64,000 nucleotides of DNA from Bimastos eiseni (GCA_959347315.1 OY365815.1:14212459-14276458); one strand, 5' to 3'; shown: positions 22,290 through 34,639, counted from the first letter of the stretch. Notes: a model not told the origin generated them from the letters alone. Translations and numbers: made by a program.

Positions 22290-22830
22290 GAAAATAGAAA
22301 TATACCTGCGATGGAACAATTTGCTAAATTGACCCTTATTTTTAAACAAGAAAATAAAGGTCATTTAGCGAATTATTGACCAATTTTTATTACACCCTAC
22401 TTATCTAAATCATTTGAAAAGGTTATGTATATGTTCCTCTATATAATGATTGCGCAATTTAAAAGGTAAACTTTGCCCATTTCAACACGGTTTTCAACCA
22501 GGCCACTCAACCTTAATGTCACTCCTTAATTTTCAGGATAATGTATCGGTGGAAATGGATCGTAATAAATACTCTTTACATGTAGATTCATCGATATTGC
22601 GAAAGCTTTCGACACAGTCAATCACTATGATATCTCACTAAGCTGGAAAAGCTTGGTATCCGTTGTTTAGCTCTTATTCGTTCAAAAATAGCCACAATAT
22701 AATAGACGCCAACTGGCAAAATGTAATGGAACTACATCATCGTTCAGTCTGCTGAAATATGGAGTTTCGCAAGGCACCATCTTTGGGTCATTACTTTCGT
22801 AACCTTTATTATTGACCCAACCCTGTGTCT
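22290..22830 (+). pseudogene. Non-LTR retrotransposon reverse transcriptase relic
   Basis: Across shifting + strand frames the fingers/palm of a LINE reverse transcriptase is readable. It starts with KQENKGHLANY then PIFITPYLSKSFEKVMY (22340-22430). Next comes CPFQHGFQPGHSTLMSLLNF (22470-22530), like the RT motif Q-x-GF-x-x-G-x-ST. Then QDNVSVEMDRNKYSLHVD, a decayed D-x-SKAFDTV region near 22600, and YGVSQGTIFGSLL (22755-22795), like Y-x-VPQGS-x-LGPLLF. At least three frameshifts or stops interrupt it. It resembles Jockey/CR1-superfamily RTs. It lies about 210 bp downstream of the otp exon and is inactive. Confidence 0.75.
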
Positions 22831-24079
22831 CTTCGTCTGAAAGAGCACAGAGCAGTATGTGACCACCCAACGATGGTTGCCATCGTAACCCTCTCACTGT
22901 TATATAAACAATCTGACCTATATCCTTACTGACCTCAACTATATATGTAGCAACTTCATCGAGAACCTTTGAATAATCATGTATCCGAAACTCAGCTATC
23001 TAGAAAGAAATCTAGATTACGATAACGATACGACTGAAGGCTCACTTGTTACCTTGATCACTGCATGTTGTTTGAGAATGTCCTTTTCTTGGGCTGCTAG
23101 ACCGGTTGGTCATTGCAGCACAATCGCGGTCTATAATAGTCTTAATTTTTAAGGCCGCTCCCTCTGCAACGTCGTCTGGTCGCATTTCCGTGTCATTAAA
23201 TGACTCTACAGCAATCCGCATTCCGCGAAATTTCTCTTCGTCTCACCGTCGTCATGGCTACCGCAGAGCGCTTGCTCTGCCGCCAAAACGATGGACACCC
23301 GCCAGGATGAGGAGGATAAAGCACAGAGGACATCCCTGAAGAGGCATCCAATAAATGCCGGCTCCTTCAATTTATCCTGCTCCTCAGCAATCAATTCCAT
23401 TCCCAATAGATGTCGCCTTTTCTTGCTTATGGAGCGTCATCGGATCGTAGCTTTTCGCATTATACACCTGTTGCTCTTTTTTTAAAAATTATGTCTTTGT
23501 AACGGGGTATATGTAAATGCATCAGGATTTATAAAAAAGACTGGGCTGGCATCTTTCTGAACTGTTATTATTTCTATTATTGTTATTATAATTTTTATTG
23601 TTATTTTCCCTCTGAGGTACTGAAGTTCCCCAGGGACTTCGACATTATTTATCTAGCGTATCTGGAATGGCTACCGTTATTATTTAATTTAATTTTAGTG
23701 TCATCTACACTCCACAGATTCGTCGGATAGGCTTAGACTTTTGATTGGCACAAGTCTGGGATTCTTCCACCTCTTGTAGAGCAATTTACTCACGGCTTCT
23801 AGGTGCCCCTCGATTGCGCTTATTTTAGCTGAATGATCTTAGAGCCAATTAAGAAAGAAAAAAGTTCCACTAACAGGAAATATTCCCCCGGGAAAGCTCT
23901 TTTTCTGATTCTTCGTCATTCTCCTTCTCCTCCTCGTTCTTTTCTGACTCGTGCTTGTTCGGACTTCTTTCTCTAAATTTCTTCAATCATGATTGTAATC
24001 CCTTTCCTCGTGGTTCTTGTCCGTCCCATCTAGCATCTCCTCTTCATCCCCTTCCGTCTCTGTTAGTTCCATGTCCATG

Positions 24080-24245
24080 ATGTCCTGCTCTATCATTTCT
24101 CTCTGTCTCTCACTCTCTGTCTCTCTTTCTCTCTCTCTCTCTCTCTGTCTGTCAGTCTGTCTGTCTTTTTCTGTCTGTCTTTCTGGTTTTTTCTCTGTCT
24201 CTCTTCCCAGTCTTATCTTCATTTCTCTCCATCTCTTCCTCTAGT
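24080..24245. repeat. (CT)n/(CTGT)n microsatellite
   Basis: CTCT and CTGT runs with TTTT interruptions. The surrounding 23880-24600 is broadly pyrimidine-rich on the + strand. Confidence 0.8.
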
Positions 24246-25149
24246 CCCTTTTATGCCACTTCTTCCTCCTAATTCTTATGCTATTGGTTATTGCAGCGAT
24301 TGCTAGTATGCTATTATAAGCTACAATAGTATGCTACTATTATTATTACAACCACTTTGGCTCTTAATTGCTATTATCGTAACTGCTACTTGCTCTTCTA
24401 TCGTTCCTGTCTATTTCGTACGTCCTTGGCGCTATTTTTATTCCACTGTCCTTCCTCCTCTTCCTCATTCTTGTCTTCCGCCTATCTTTCAATCTTTCTT
24501 CTCCCTCTTCTTCTTCCTCCTCCTCGTAGTTTTCCTCATCCTCTTGTTTCTGCCACTTTGTTCTTCCTCTCGTCTCGTTCTTCCTGATCCTCCCTAGTGT
24601 GCGAAATATGGTTGCTTGCCACTCTGACTTTTAATTAGCCTTCGAGGCTGGAAACCGGAAGCCAGCCATTGGAGCAACTTCCTCTGCCGCCACAGCGTAA
24701 CGCCCATATCTAAACCTGCAAGTATACAAAGACTCAACACCAGACAATGGCCGTCGTTTCTCTTCCGATATATTGAGCAGCAGCTCAGACTGTGCAATGG
24801 CAGCAGCAGACAATGCTATGCATGTCAGTCAATAAACTCACATAGAAAAAGCGAAGTAACACAAAATCGCTCCACGTGAGTAAATTAATCACATACAAGT
24901 AACTCACATATCAGCTTAGAATGAAGTGAAGAAGGTTATTGTGCTACATAAAATTAACGAATAATCGCATCCAACCACGACAGAGTGGCACTCAGCTTGC
25001 AAACTGTCCACCCCGAAGAAACCTAAAAACTGAAAGAGAGTTCACGTCATGCTAAATGATTAATTAGCATCTATGCATATGGGCATGCGTGTATATATGT
25101 AATCACAAATGCACATAAATATTACAGCACACGTAAATATGAATGAATT

Positions 25150-25560
25150 TGATGTATGCATGTACGTATGTATGTATGCATGTATGTATGTATGTATGTA
25201 TGTATGTATGTATGTATGTATGTATGTACGTATGTATGTATGCATGTATGTATGTATGTATGTATGTATGTATGTAGGTATGTATGTATGTATGTATGTA
25301 TGTATGTATGTATGTAGGGTATGTATGTAGGTGTGTATGCATGTATGCATACATGTATGTATGTATGCATGTATGTATGTATGTTTGTATGTATGTATGT
25401 ATGTATGTATGTATGTATGTATGTATGTATGTATGTATGTAGGTAGGTATGTATGTATGCATGCATATATGTATGTATGTATGTATGCAAGTATGTATGT
25501 ATGCATGTATGTATGTATGCAAGTATGTATGCATGCATGCATGTATGTATGTATGTATGT
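25150..25560. repeat. (TATG)n tetranucleotide array
   Basis: About 100 units of TATG/GTAT with scattered TACG, TAGG and TGCA variants. It forms the left arm of an inverted pair with the (CATA)n array at 25706-25880. Confidence 0.95.
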
Positions 25561-25705
25561 GAGAAAGCTCGACGCAGCATTAGCGACGAGCGTGCTCTAG
25601 AGACCCGATGTTCACCCATAACAGAGTAATGTAAGACTGTGTACTGTGATCGTAAAGTGTTTTAAGGTGTTTTAAAGGTTCTATAGTAAGTGTCTAGATA
25701 TTCAT

Positions 25706-25880
25706 GCATGCATACATACATACATACATACATACATACATACATACATACATACATACAAACATACATACATACATTCATGCATACATACATACATACA
25801 TACATACAAACATACATACATTCATGCATACATACATACATGTATGCATACATACATACATGTATGCATACATACATACA
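25706..25880. repeat. (CATA)n tetranucleotide array, inverted to the previous one
   Basis: About 43 CATA/ATAC units on the + strand, the reverse complement of the TATG array 146 bp upstream. The two arms can pair into a long imperfect hairpin around a GC-richer loop (25561-25705). Confidence 0.95.
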
Positions 25881-26001
25881 CACCTGTCATTTCATTTTAA
25901 TAAGATTGTATACGAAAATTTAAGTTAATAAGATGAGATCAGATGGGCTGGGGACATCCACTCATGCATGAACCGTGTCATAAATATGCATGCGTATTTA
26001 T

Positions 26002-26255
26002 GTTACAGGCAATGTGTAAAGCAGAGATTTTGTAAAATGCCTGATTTCTTACATTTTAGGCAATTTGTAAAATCACCCATTTAAGGGTTAGGATTAGGGT
26101 CAGGGTCAGGTGTAGGGTTAGGGTCAGGGTTAGGCCTAGGGTTGGGGTTAGTGTAGAGTTAGTGCAGGGTTATAGAGTTTGTGCAGAGTTATAGTTAGTG
26201 TAGGGCTAGGGTTTTACAAATTTGCAAACTCCAAGTTTAACACATTGCCTGTAAC
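26002..26255. mobile_element. Short inverted-repeat element carrying telomere-like repeats
   Basis: GTTACAGGCAATGTGTAAA (26002-26020) and TTTAACACATTGCCTGTAAC (26236-26255) are reverse complements apart from one unpaired base. Between them, 26084-26215 is a diverged run of TTAGGG/TCAGGG/GTTAGG units with AGTGTAG variants towards the end. The interior also contains a second TAGGCAATTTGTAAAA copy of the terminal motif (26060). The combination suggests a non-autonomous element that includes, or has expanded, a telomere-like tandem repeat. Confidence 0.6.
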
Positions 26256-26591
26256 GTATGCACACCTCAACGTAATTAAACAGTCCACAACAGGTTCAAT
26301 ACATTACATAATCAAATACGAAGTGCATTGTGTATTATCACGTTTACTGTAATGTATCGTACTATATTGCATTGTTTTGCAATAAAATGAACTATATTGT
26401 GCTGTTTACCCTGTCTACAAATATAGGCACCATATTAGGATTTTGTTGTTGTACAACTAATAATTGGCTTAACAGTAATTTCCGTTTGATTTCAAACTGA
26501 CGAAGCACAGTATGATTGCAAAGAAAGTATGGGCGAATAATGACAAGTTATTAGACGAGTCGAATTTAAGTTAATTAACTGTCGGCAGCCA

Positions 26592-27385
26592 GGGTCTAGG
26601 TGATTTCCCCCCCCCCCCGGGCATTTTCCCCCGGACATTTCCCCCGGACATTCCCCCCCGGACATTTCCCCCGGGCATTTCTCCCCTAGGACAATTCTCC
26701 CCGGACATTTCCCCCCATATGTAAGTCACATTTTCCCAAAGTCATATATTCTATACCAAAAAACCTCTGCGACGTTCGCACTCGTAACTAATCACATTAT
26801 TCGCTAATTTTTTTTTTAACGTAAACAATTCCATTCAAAATAACTTTGTTTCTTCCACGTATACTAGCTACAGTTTCCAACTCCATCTCGACGGTTTTCT
26901 CGAAACTGTTTCTTTAACAAATTCGTGGCACATTATATAGCAACAAATTGTGCAAGCATCTACACTTGATTAAACATTTACTTTAGGCATCAAAGTGAGT
27001 GAACATCAATTCATTGATACTCAAAGCATGTCAGATTACACAGTAAATAAACAGTCTACCAATGTCCAACACCAATCGCTCTGACAAAGAATTGAATGCT
27101 TTGAGTCAATAAATTAAGACTTCATTAATTAAGACTCAAAGCATGTCAGATTAAACAGTCTACAATTCTTTCTAACAAAGTGACTGCTTCTGTAACATAT
27201 TTAGTAAACATCACTTTATTAATTAATTAGTTTGTTTATTAATTAAGCAGTAAACAGTCTACCTATGTCCAGCACCGATCTTTCTAACATGGGTCAGTGA
27301 TCAAAGTGGAGAAATCTCCCGGGGGAAATGTCCTACGGGGGGAATTGCCCGGGGGAACTTCCGGGGGGGAAATGACCTGATCCCC
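26592..27385. mobile_element. 794-bp MITE with GC-rich subterminal repeats and 8-9-bp target duplication
   Basis: Flanking GGCAGCCA occurs at 26584-26591 and 27386-27393; a preceding C extends the match to 9 bp. The ends are inverted: GGGTCTAGGTGATTTCCCCC on the left matches, reversed, GGGGATCAGGTCATTTCCCC on the right. Just inside each end lie tandem CCCCCGGACATTT units (left, 26606-26716) and their complement GGGGGAAATGTCC (right, 27318-27370). The interior is AT-rich with repeated TCAAAGCATGTCAGATTA and ACAGTCTACC segments (27020-27280) and no open frame. An 8-bp duplication fits hAT or P-type elements; the family is not certain. Confidence 0.75.
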
Positions 27386-27629
27386 GGCAGCCATGCAAGG
27401 CTCTCATTACATTATAATCTAATTCTGCCAGAGATGCCGTCTAGCGAAAAGAAAGACTTGTCAACCTTACGGGGATACGGGTTTCGAACCCATATGATAC
27501 TAAATCATGTCGTTTTTAGATTGCACCTAGATTATATACCAAAACCTATTAACGTGTTTCTAATGTAATGTAATATGACGATATTACCAGAGTTGAGCGC
27601 ATATTCACGTTCATTAAGTACAATACACC

Positions 27630-27730
27630 ACAGTATTGTCTGTTACGTTACTTCATTACTTGCAATACATTGTCTGTTACGTTAATTCATTACTTACAAT
27701 ACAATACATTGTCTGTCACGTTGCCTCATG
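27630..27730. repeat. Short ~36-bp tandem repeat
   Basis: Three diverged copies of TTGTCTGTTACGTTA followed by TTCATTACTTACAATA. Confidence 0.6.
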
Positions 27731-28019
27731 ATAAAATCTTCTTGCAATAAAAAAATTGTAATAAAACACTGCTCGTATACCAAAACTTTCGTTGTTATAT
27801 GGTAGTCTATCGCTTCTCATTTGCATACCAAAATTAATATAAAAACAATAATTTCTGTCGTCTTTTATTTAGTTTCGTAGCAAGTAAACTATTCTGCCGT
27901 GTTTTTGATTAACATTTCCTTTGTTGGCGGAATTTTAAACGGAGGATTTGACGACAACGAATTCCTTGTTTTTCGCCGTTCATAAGTTTTGTTTTTAATA
28001 AGCTGTCGTCGTCGATTCA

Positions 28020-28265
28020 CCAGTCATCGTTTTCAAGTCCGGAAATTATATTTCTTGGCTTATTGGTGCTGGGCGTCAATTGTACGAATACAGCAGCGTG
28101 TGTCAGCGTCTGGCGCGCTGGTCGACTTCTTGGCCAGGCCCGAGACGCATGCTGGAGGTCCAGTCTAATAAGATTCGTTGGGGGAAGGCCCGCCTGGGGG
28201 CCGCTTCCTCATAAGCTCGATGACCGCGTCGGAGAATAAATAGTGAGGAATCAGACGTCTGTGTG
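28020..28265. promoter_or_regulatory. High-complexity GC-rich island in the otp intron, candidate enhancer
   Basis: Unrepeated GC/CpG-rich sequence of about 240 bp with no recognisable protein, lying between AT-rich and simple-repeat DNA. Contains GTCAATTGTACG, TCTAATAAGATT and AATAAATAGTGAGG. A regulatory role is inferred only from composition and intronic position. Confidence 0.22.
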
Positions 28266-28294
28266 CGTCAGCGTATTCCATTAATGCAAATCAC

Positions 28295-28505
28295 AGTGAT
28301 GATGGTGATGTTGATGCTGATAAAGATGGCGGTGATGGTGGTGGTGATGATTAAAATGACAATTACGATGATGATGGTGGTGACGACGGCGACAAAGATG
28401 TGACGACGATGATGATGGTGACAAAGGTGGAGGTGGTGATGGTGATGATAGCGATGATTATGATTATGATGACTATGATTATGATGATGACGGTGATGAC
28501 TGGCT
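28295..28505. repeat. (GATGGT)n/(GATTAT)n array
   Basis: Trinucleotide-periodic GAT/GGT/GAC sequence giving His-rich minus-strand frames. An old, diverged microsatellite. Confidence 0.85.
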
Positions 28506-29754
28506 AGGCTAACTCCAGATTCGAATACCACACCCTGGTCACCATCTATGCTCGATTTGCTCATCCCTCAGGCCCAACAATCCTTTCTAGGCTGAGGGCT
28601 GAACTAATGAAGCTGATTAAGAATTCCATTGATCAAACGATATATGACATCTATAGCGCTTTCGTAACAGACGGATTTTTGTTGTGTTGGAACAATTATC
28701 TAATCGTCATCTGAGTATTTTTTTAAATCCAAAGAGTTTCATATCGACAAGAATTGCGAATTATTATGAAACAAGCACAATACAGTGTCTTAAAAGAGTT
28801 AAGAGTTTCCAAACGCTTGCTGACACGCTGCTAAAACAATGAACCATGTCAAAATAACGTACTCTGATTGAACCTGCAGCTTTATTCACTCAATAACCGA
28901 AAAGAAGGGAAGACTTGAAAACTGCAAGAAATTACATTTTTGTTGCGAGTCAGGAACCAGTTGAAACTGCTTAAAGTGACGATCCAGAAAATTTCCATTT
29001 CATGCAGAAGTTATTGAGAATTGGAACGACGTTGACATCTGATAAGCTTTAAAAGACCCGCAACATTAACATTTTGGAATTTTTATAAAATTAGTGAATT
29101 TGCGATAAAGGTATTCCACCTTTTTCTATCGTATTATATTTTTTGCTAAAAAAATTACATTAGTTACATTATCAATGTAATTCTGCTTTTGAAGAATATT
29201 ATATGTCATTCAATTTCCTACATTCTATCCAAGCCTTGTAAACTATCCACATTATTCTTATTTTATTATTCTATCCATATATAATTATAATATATATAAT
29301 TATGCTTTCGTCATTCAGCCATCATGATAATTATTCTTGTTGTTGTAATTAATAACTATGCTTTCGTTACTATACGAGCTTCCTTTCATCTATTTTCTTT
29401 CCGACCTTTACAAAAACGTTCTCGTTTTTTTACATTTAATTGTATAAGCCTGCGTGTTGGTTGTTTTGGGGGGCAATTGCAGTGAACCCTCTTTGATGTC
29501 CTTTGATCTAAGCCGTACTGTCGATTCCTGACTGTCCATCGCAGACGATGTCTTTGATGTCTACGTGTCTTGGAGTTTGTTGTCGTATTTTATGGAACCA
29601 TGCAGACAAGCATTGAGTTTGCTTGCCAAAAAGCGGAGAGAAAACTGCAGCGAATATCAAAACAAGAGAGTCGGAGGACGCAGCAAACATTTAACAAGAT
29701 GCAACAGTACAGGTAGAACTACGGAGACATAGAGAGGTATTGGTACAACAGATA

Positions 29755-30060
29755 TACGGTGTCACTTATAGAGGATGTGGAGTCTGAGAGCAAGAGGAAC
29801 AGAGAGAGGAGAGAAAGAGAGGTAGAGAGAGATATAGACAGACAAACAGACAGACAAACAGACAGACAAACAGACTGAGGCAGAGAGACAGAGACAACAG
29901 AGACAGAGACAGCGAGGCAAACGGATGGGGATTTAGAAATACTGGAGAGATGAAACACCGATAGATATGGAGTATCAACGGAAACGGGGAAGGTAGGGAG
30001 GGAGGACCGGACAAAGACATACACGCGGACACACAGAAGGACAGATAATATGGAGAAGAA
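29755..30060. repeat. (GA)n/(CAGACAAA)n purine-rich tract
   Basis: GAGAGG/AGAGA-rich sequence with a cleaner CAGACAGACAAACAGA block at 29835-29880 on the + strand. Confidence 0.8.
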
Positions 30061-30099
30061 GGCAGACGAGAAGGAGCGAGTGTCACGACAGCAGAGATG

Positions 30100-30880
30100 G
30101 ACCTGACTTGATCTTGCGTCTTCGACGTCGTCGTCGACCGGGTGTATATACGGTCCTCCTCCTCACCTTCCTTCGACGGTGGCTGCGGCCACGTCGTTCC
30201 ATAAGCATGCGAATGGGGTAATTGAAGAGCCAAGGGCTCGCCTCGTTCCATTACGGCTGATGGTACCCGTCAGTAGTCTACTGCCGTTCGGGGAGCCATT
30301 AGACAGCGCTTGCTTTCAGCAACACGAAATCAAGCGCTACATCAATTATCCATTGACAGCCCGAGATATTCGACGGATATTGGCTGCATGCTGGTCATGA
30401 AGATGGCGGCGGAGGCAGCGTCCGCGCCACTGATGTCCTCGATGCGATGATGACGTTCTAGGATGCTGCCCGGCTGGCTCCCGGTTGCTGCACCAGAGTC
30501 ATCTGCTGCAGCAGCAACAGCGTCAGCAGCCGAGAGGGGTCATTATGGCCGTGGCGTGATGGGAAGAGATGTACGAGACGCGGGTCTCCGACCGTGTCCA
30601 GTGGGGCAGCAGTCTCACCCGCTGCCATGGCAACGTGGCGAGCGCCCCATCTACCCCCGCAGTGGCAACGACTTAAGCACATCAAAACCGAATTCAAATA
30701 TTTATGTCGAAGCGCCAGATTTAAAAGGTGGACAGGACCAGACGATGGGCGCTATATGCAGAAACACGGTCCCGTGTAAATTAAAAAATATCTGAATGGG
30801 TGATGGTCGAGTCGAGACTCCACGGGAGGCTGCGTTGGAACCCCAGCGACTGATCGCTTTGGCGTCTATAATCCCGAAAC
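30100..30880. promoter_or_regulatory. GC-rich high-complexity island, candidate enhancer or old element
   Basis: High GC and CpG, no simple repeats, no recognisable protein. Open frames at 30463-30795 and on the minus strand are short and unconserved in appearance. GGGCGCTATATGCAG at 30748-30762 is an L2-like tail match, so at least part may be retroelement-derived. Confidence 0.2.
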
Positions 30881-31216
30881 ATACCGGTTGCTTCAACAGC
30901 AATAACAGTTGCAGCAAGCACAGCAACTATTTAAGTAATATGCTTTTAGAGGTTAGTTTTTATAAGCTAATAATGTGACCAGTTCGATAGCACACAGACA
31001 CTGTCGCTATACCTGTCTGAGAGGTTAATATATTATAATAAACCTGTAAATAACCTGAAAGAAGGAAATGGCCTTTAAATTGTCTGAAAAGTTGGTGTGT
31101 ATGTCTGCATGCATCTGTCTGCCTGCCTCGTCGTCTGACTGTACGTGTATATGTGTAGATATGTTTGTGTATACATGGACCACGTGTGAGTGGTTGCATC
31201 GTGCATAGAGGCCACG

Positions 31217-31651
31217 TCAAGTGGTCAGTAATCGATTTCCGGTTTCAGGCGCTGTTGAGACGGATAAATAAAATAAGGCGAAAGAGAGAACGCAGTAGTG
31301 CACGCTTACAACTTCACTGACCAACTCCACTGTCTTCCACGGACCGGCGTGGAAGTCTTGCTGTGGACTACCATCTCCTGGAATAAGTTGCCTATAGCAG
31401 CCTGCCACATGAATGTCTCTGCAGCCCCACTCTTTGATTCTCTTAGTAAGAACCATTCTGATTGATTTTGGTTTCATAGTGTTCGGAGCGCATATAAAGC
31501 GTCTCTCTTGAAGTTGTGCTCCATATAAATTTTCCATTGCAATCATCAATTGACTGGCTGCCATTTTCGTCCCTGATTTAAGGCTGTGGAAGAACAATGT
31601 ACTCTCAGGACAGACTTTCATATATGCTTCTTTGACTTGGCCTGCCTGCAT
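31217..31651 (-). CDS. Unrecognised 144-codon open frame
   Basis: An open minus-strand frame whose translation (for example NTMKPKSIRMVLTKRIKEWG and CYRQLIPGDGSPQQDFH) is not low complexity. It lies inside the otp intron on the opposite strand. It has no recognisable domain, signal peptide or membrane segment. The nearby + strand holds CCATATAAATTTTCCATTGC, similar to LINE/SINE tails, so a transposon remnant is the most likely explanation. A single-exon nested gene cannot be excluded. Confidence 0.2.
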   Translation of the reverse strand: MQAGQVKEAYMKVCPESTLFFHSLKSGTKMAASQLMIAMENLYGAQLQERRFICAPNTMKPKSIRMVLTKRIKEWGCRDIHVAGCYRQLIPGDGSPQQDFHAGPWKTVELVSEVVSVHYCVLSFALFYLSVSTAPETGNRLLTT

Positions 31652-31974
31652 TGACCGGCTGTCTCTGTCTGTCTATCTCCGTCTGCCTCATTCTGTCTAT
31701 GTCTCGTTCTCTCCGTTCATCTCACGGCGGGGTGACAATAGCTTGTTCCCTGTGATAGGACTTCGATAGCGCAGAATGGAGCTTTCGCTGTACATACGTT
31801 AGCTCGTCACTCTGAAAAACCTTCCAACTGCCATTCGAGTTCAAACAGGTAGCTGCGCGAGGCATGCGTGATTTGTTGACGCTTGTTCTCTTGAAACGGA
31901 TCTATTTCCTTGGAATCTTATTTATTGGAACTGCTGTTAATAGTTTGTTTGAAATATGAGCTATATAAATTAAC

Positions 31975-32215
31975 GTATGCAATAGAATAAAATGTATGTA
32001 TATTTATGCATGTATTTTCGTGAGAGTATACATATTCCAGCATATATGTATGTGAAAATATTTGCATGTGTGTCGGTGCATGAGTTTATGTGTAATATTG
32101 TATATGTGTGTATGCATGTGCGTTTTATGTATATGTCTGTATATCGGTATGTACGTGTGCGTTTGTATCTGCCTGCCTGCCTGCATGCCTGCCTGCATGG
32201 CTGTCTGTCTCTGAG
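31975..32215. repeat. Degenerate TATG/TGTA-rich tract with (CTGC)n end
   Basis: Diverged TATG/TGTG units (31990-32165) followed by CCTGCCTGCCTGCATGCCTG. Confidence 0.7.
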
Positions 32216-33309
32216 TAACAAATATTAAGGTGATGTCACTTTAACTGGCTATGACCTCCCACGGACTATACTTTGGTCAACCACTCTGATTTGATGTATC
32301 GCTCGTGAATAAGCTGGTGCCTTGCGCTTGGCTTTCAATCGGCGCTTTAGAAGTTTGGAGATTACGATTACGAAACTGATACATTTTTGCCAATGCCTAC
32401 TCTCGAATCGTAGGCATGTAATGAGTGCATGACATGCAACCATGGCCTCATAATCATTGGCTTGGTAGCCATCGCACACTATAGTTTATGCACCAAACTC
32501 TAGCAGGTGATCTGAAGGATTGGAATATCAAACGTGCTAACTGCTTCATGTAACTTGTAGCTAGCCGTCCGGCAGTCATTGTTACATTAAGCACTGATGT
32601 TAGATGCTTCAGCTGTCATTGATATACTTACTAACTTCACAATAGACTCCAAGGTGCCTAGTTTTTTATAGACAAAAGCATCCAGTTTGAACTCTCTTAC
32701 AACTAATGCGCAAAGGTTGCCAGCTGAATCCCTCTTTCCCAGACGACGGTCTGTAAAAATGTAACCAAATAGGAATCCGTTGAATCTTTAAGTGAACGAA
32801 TCTCCTTAATTACTGAGCTAATGACTTCTATTAGTGTCATTAATGTAATCCAAGAGGCATTTGTCGATGATTGATTCAAGCGTGAAATCGCATTCTGTAA
32901 TCATAAAATGCTGGAGAAATTCTATCGACCTTCGATCGGTCGGGGAACCTGACCGATTTCAAAGAGTGGAACTTCATGCAGTAGATTCGATCACCTGAAA
33001 AAGAGAACCAGCCAAGTCTGGATGGGCTAGACGTGAGTAATCTAGTCTGCTAAAATAAACAATCAAGGTTGAATCGATCAGTTTGAGATGGACTGTATAC
33101 GTTCACTTCTAGTCTACAACAATAACAAGAGGAATTCTCTGTAATTTTATAGTTAAAAAAGAGAACCGGCTTTCTATGCCACGAAACCCATCAAATCGGA
33201 AAATCCAAGACAGAAACCAGTTTGCCTATAGTCAGCTATAGACCCACTTGAACTCATTCGCCAAAGCAGAGGACCAGCTGAATCGCACCAGTTTAACAAG
33301 GGAAGAACC

Positions 33310-33940
33310 AGCAGAATATGTCATGCCAAGAGAACCGGTTGAATTCCGCCCGCCTTGTGATTCCAGGTAGAGCGGCGGCGGCTGCGTTCTCATCGTTGAG
33401 ACGAGCTGAGAGGCGTCTCCTAGCGTCCAAATTGCGCATTATTTCCCTCCACAATCTGTCAAATTGTCGACGTGGCGCTCATCAAACTTTCATGATTAAA
33501 TTTTTCCTCCCCAATCTGCCTCCGTCGCTTCCACTCTTTACCTCCCATCCCAGCAACGTATATCGTTCCGTCTGTTGGGCCCCTGCGGAGTACGGTCGGC
33601 CTTCCTCACGCGCCTGACGCGTCCGGCAGTCGTTTAAATTGCGCATACAGATCACTCCGGTCTTTGTCGCGCTCTCCTTGCCCTTCCCCGAGGTATCGAC
33701 AGTGGCTACTTTGCCGGCGACGCCGCTGCATCGCATTATATGTCCATCTGACGCCACCGGCTGTTTGGCCACTGCCCCACTAATTGTCTGCTTTGCAAGT
33801 AGTAGCAATTCGCGCGACGAGACAAAGCCCCGGCGTGCGCGCACCTGCTTATTCGGACGCCTTAACGTCAGCGTGTCATCATCCGCCGCGTTAACTGGTC
33901 GTGCGTGCGCGTGAAACGAAGCGCAGTCTTATCGCGAAAT
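33310..33940. promoter_or_regulatory. High-complexity GC/CpG-rich island in the otp intron, candidate enhancer
   Basis: About 600 bp with no repeats and elevated CpG. It carries AT-rich cores (ATGATTAAATTTTT at 33493, TCGTTTAAATTGCG at 33632) between GC-rich blocks. Open frames on both strands show no known domain. Of the unannotated segments in the window this one looks most like a conserved non-coding element, but conservation cannot be seen here. Confidence 0.3.
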
Positions 33941-34639
33941 TAAATCATGCTTTGCCAAAACGTAAAAATAAAGTCACCTATGAATCGTATTCAACAGGAT
34001 CGGATCAAACGGAATCGGACGGCAATGTTGCAAGACTAGACCAGACCAAACTAGACTATGAAGATTATACTTGACCAAGCTGGGTCGTGCAATTCTAGAT
34101 TAGATTACAGTAGTTCTTATTCGCTTGATCTAGACTATAACGGATAAGATTTCACCAGAATAGAATAGAATGCAAAGAAATGGAATAGAACAGTGAATGA
34201 TTTCTTGTTAATGCCTAGAGTGCAATCGTGGTAAAAACCCTGTGTTCAGTCATTTACATTAATCCCAAGGAAACATATCTAAACAATGTCGTCGCCTCAG
34301 TTTCCTCTCAAACGGACAATGTTTATAGGCAGGTTCAGGGGCATCGCGTTGCCAAAATGTTCTTCAAATTTTACCTTACAAAGTGAGTGCAACAATGAAA
34401 ACTGGCCAGGAGGCTCTGAGTCTTTTATTCCTGGCATTATCTGACACCTGCATCACTCTCTTCCAATCTAGCGCTGGAGTCACCGAAAGATGTTTTTGTT
34501 TTATAACAACTGCACATAAAAATCCCTAAGTCTTTCACATCATAAATTCATAACCTATAATGTCTTATTATATTTTGTTGTCTTGTCTTGTCTTGTGACC
34601 TTGCTTCGTGCGTTTTTATGTGATTGCAATTGTAATCGA

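Noticed and set aside
25060..25928. Long Tyr/Ile/His/Met open frames on both strands
   Set aside because: Pure products of the TATG/CATA tetranucleotide arrays.
27478..27510. Possible tRNA B box (GGGTTCGAAACCC on the minus strand)
   Set aside because: The B-box-like match is good, but no A box is found at the right distance and no cloverleaf can be drawn; probably a chance palindrome or a fragment.
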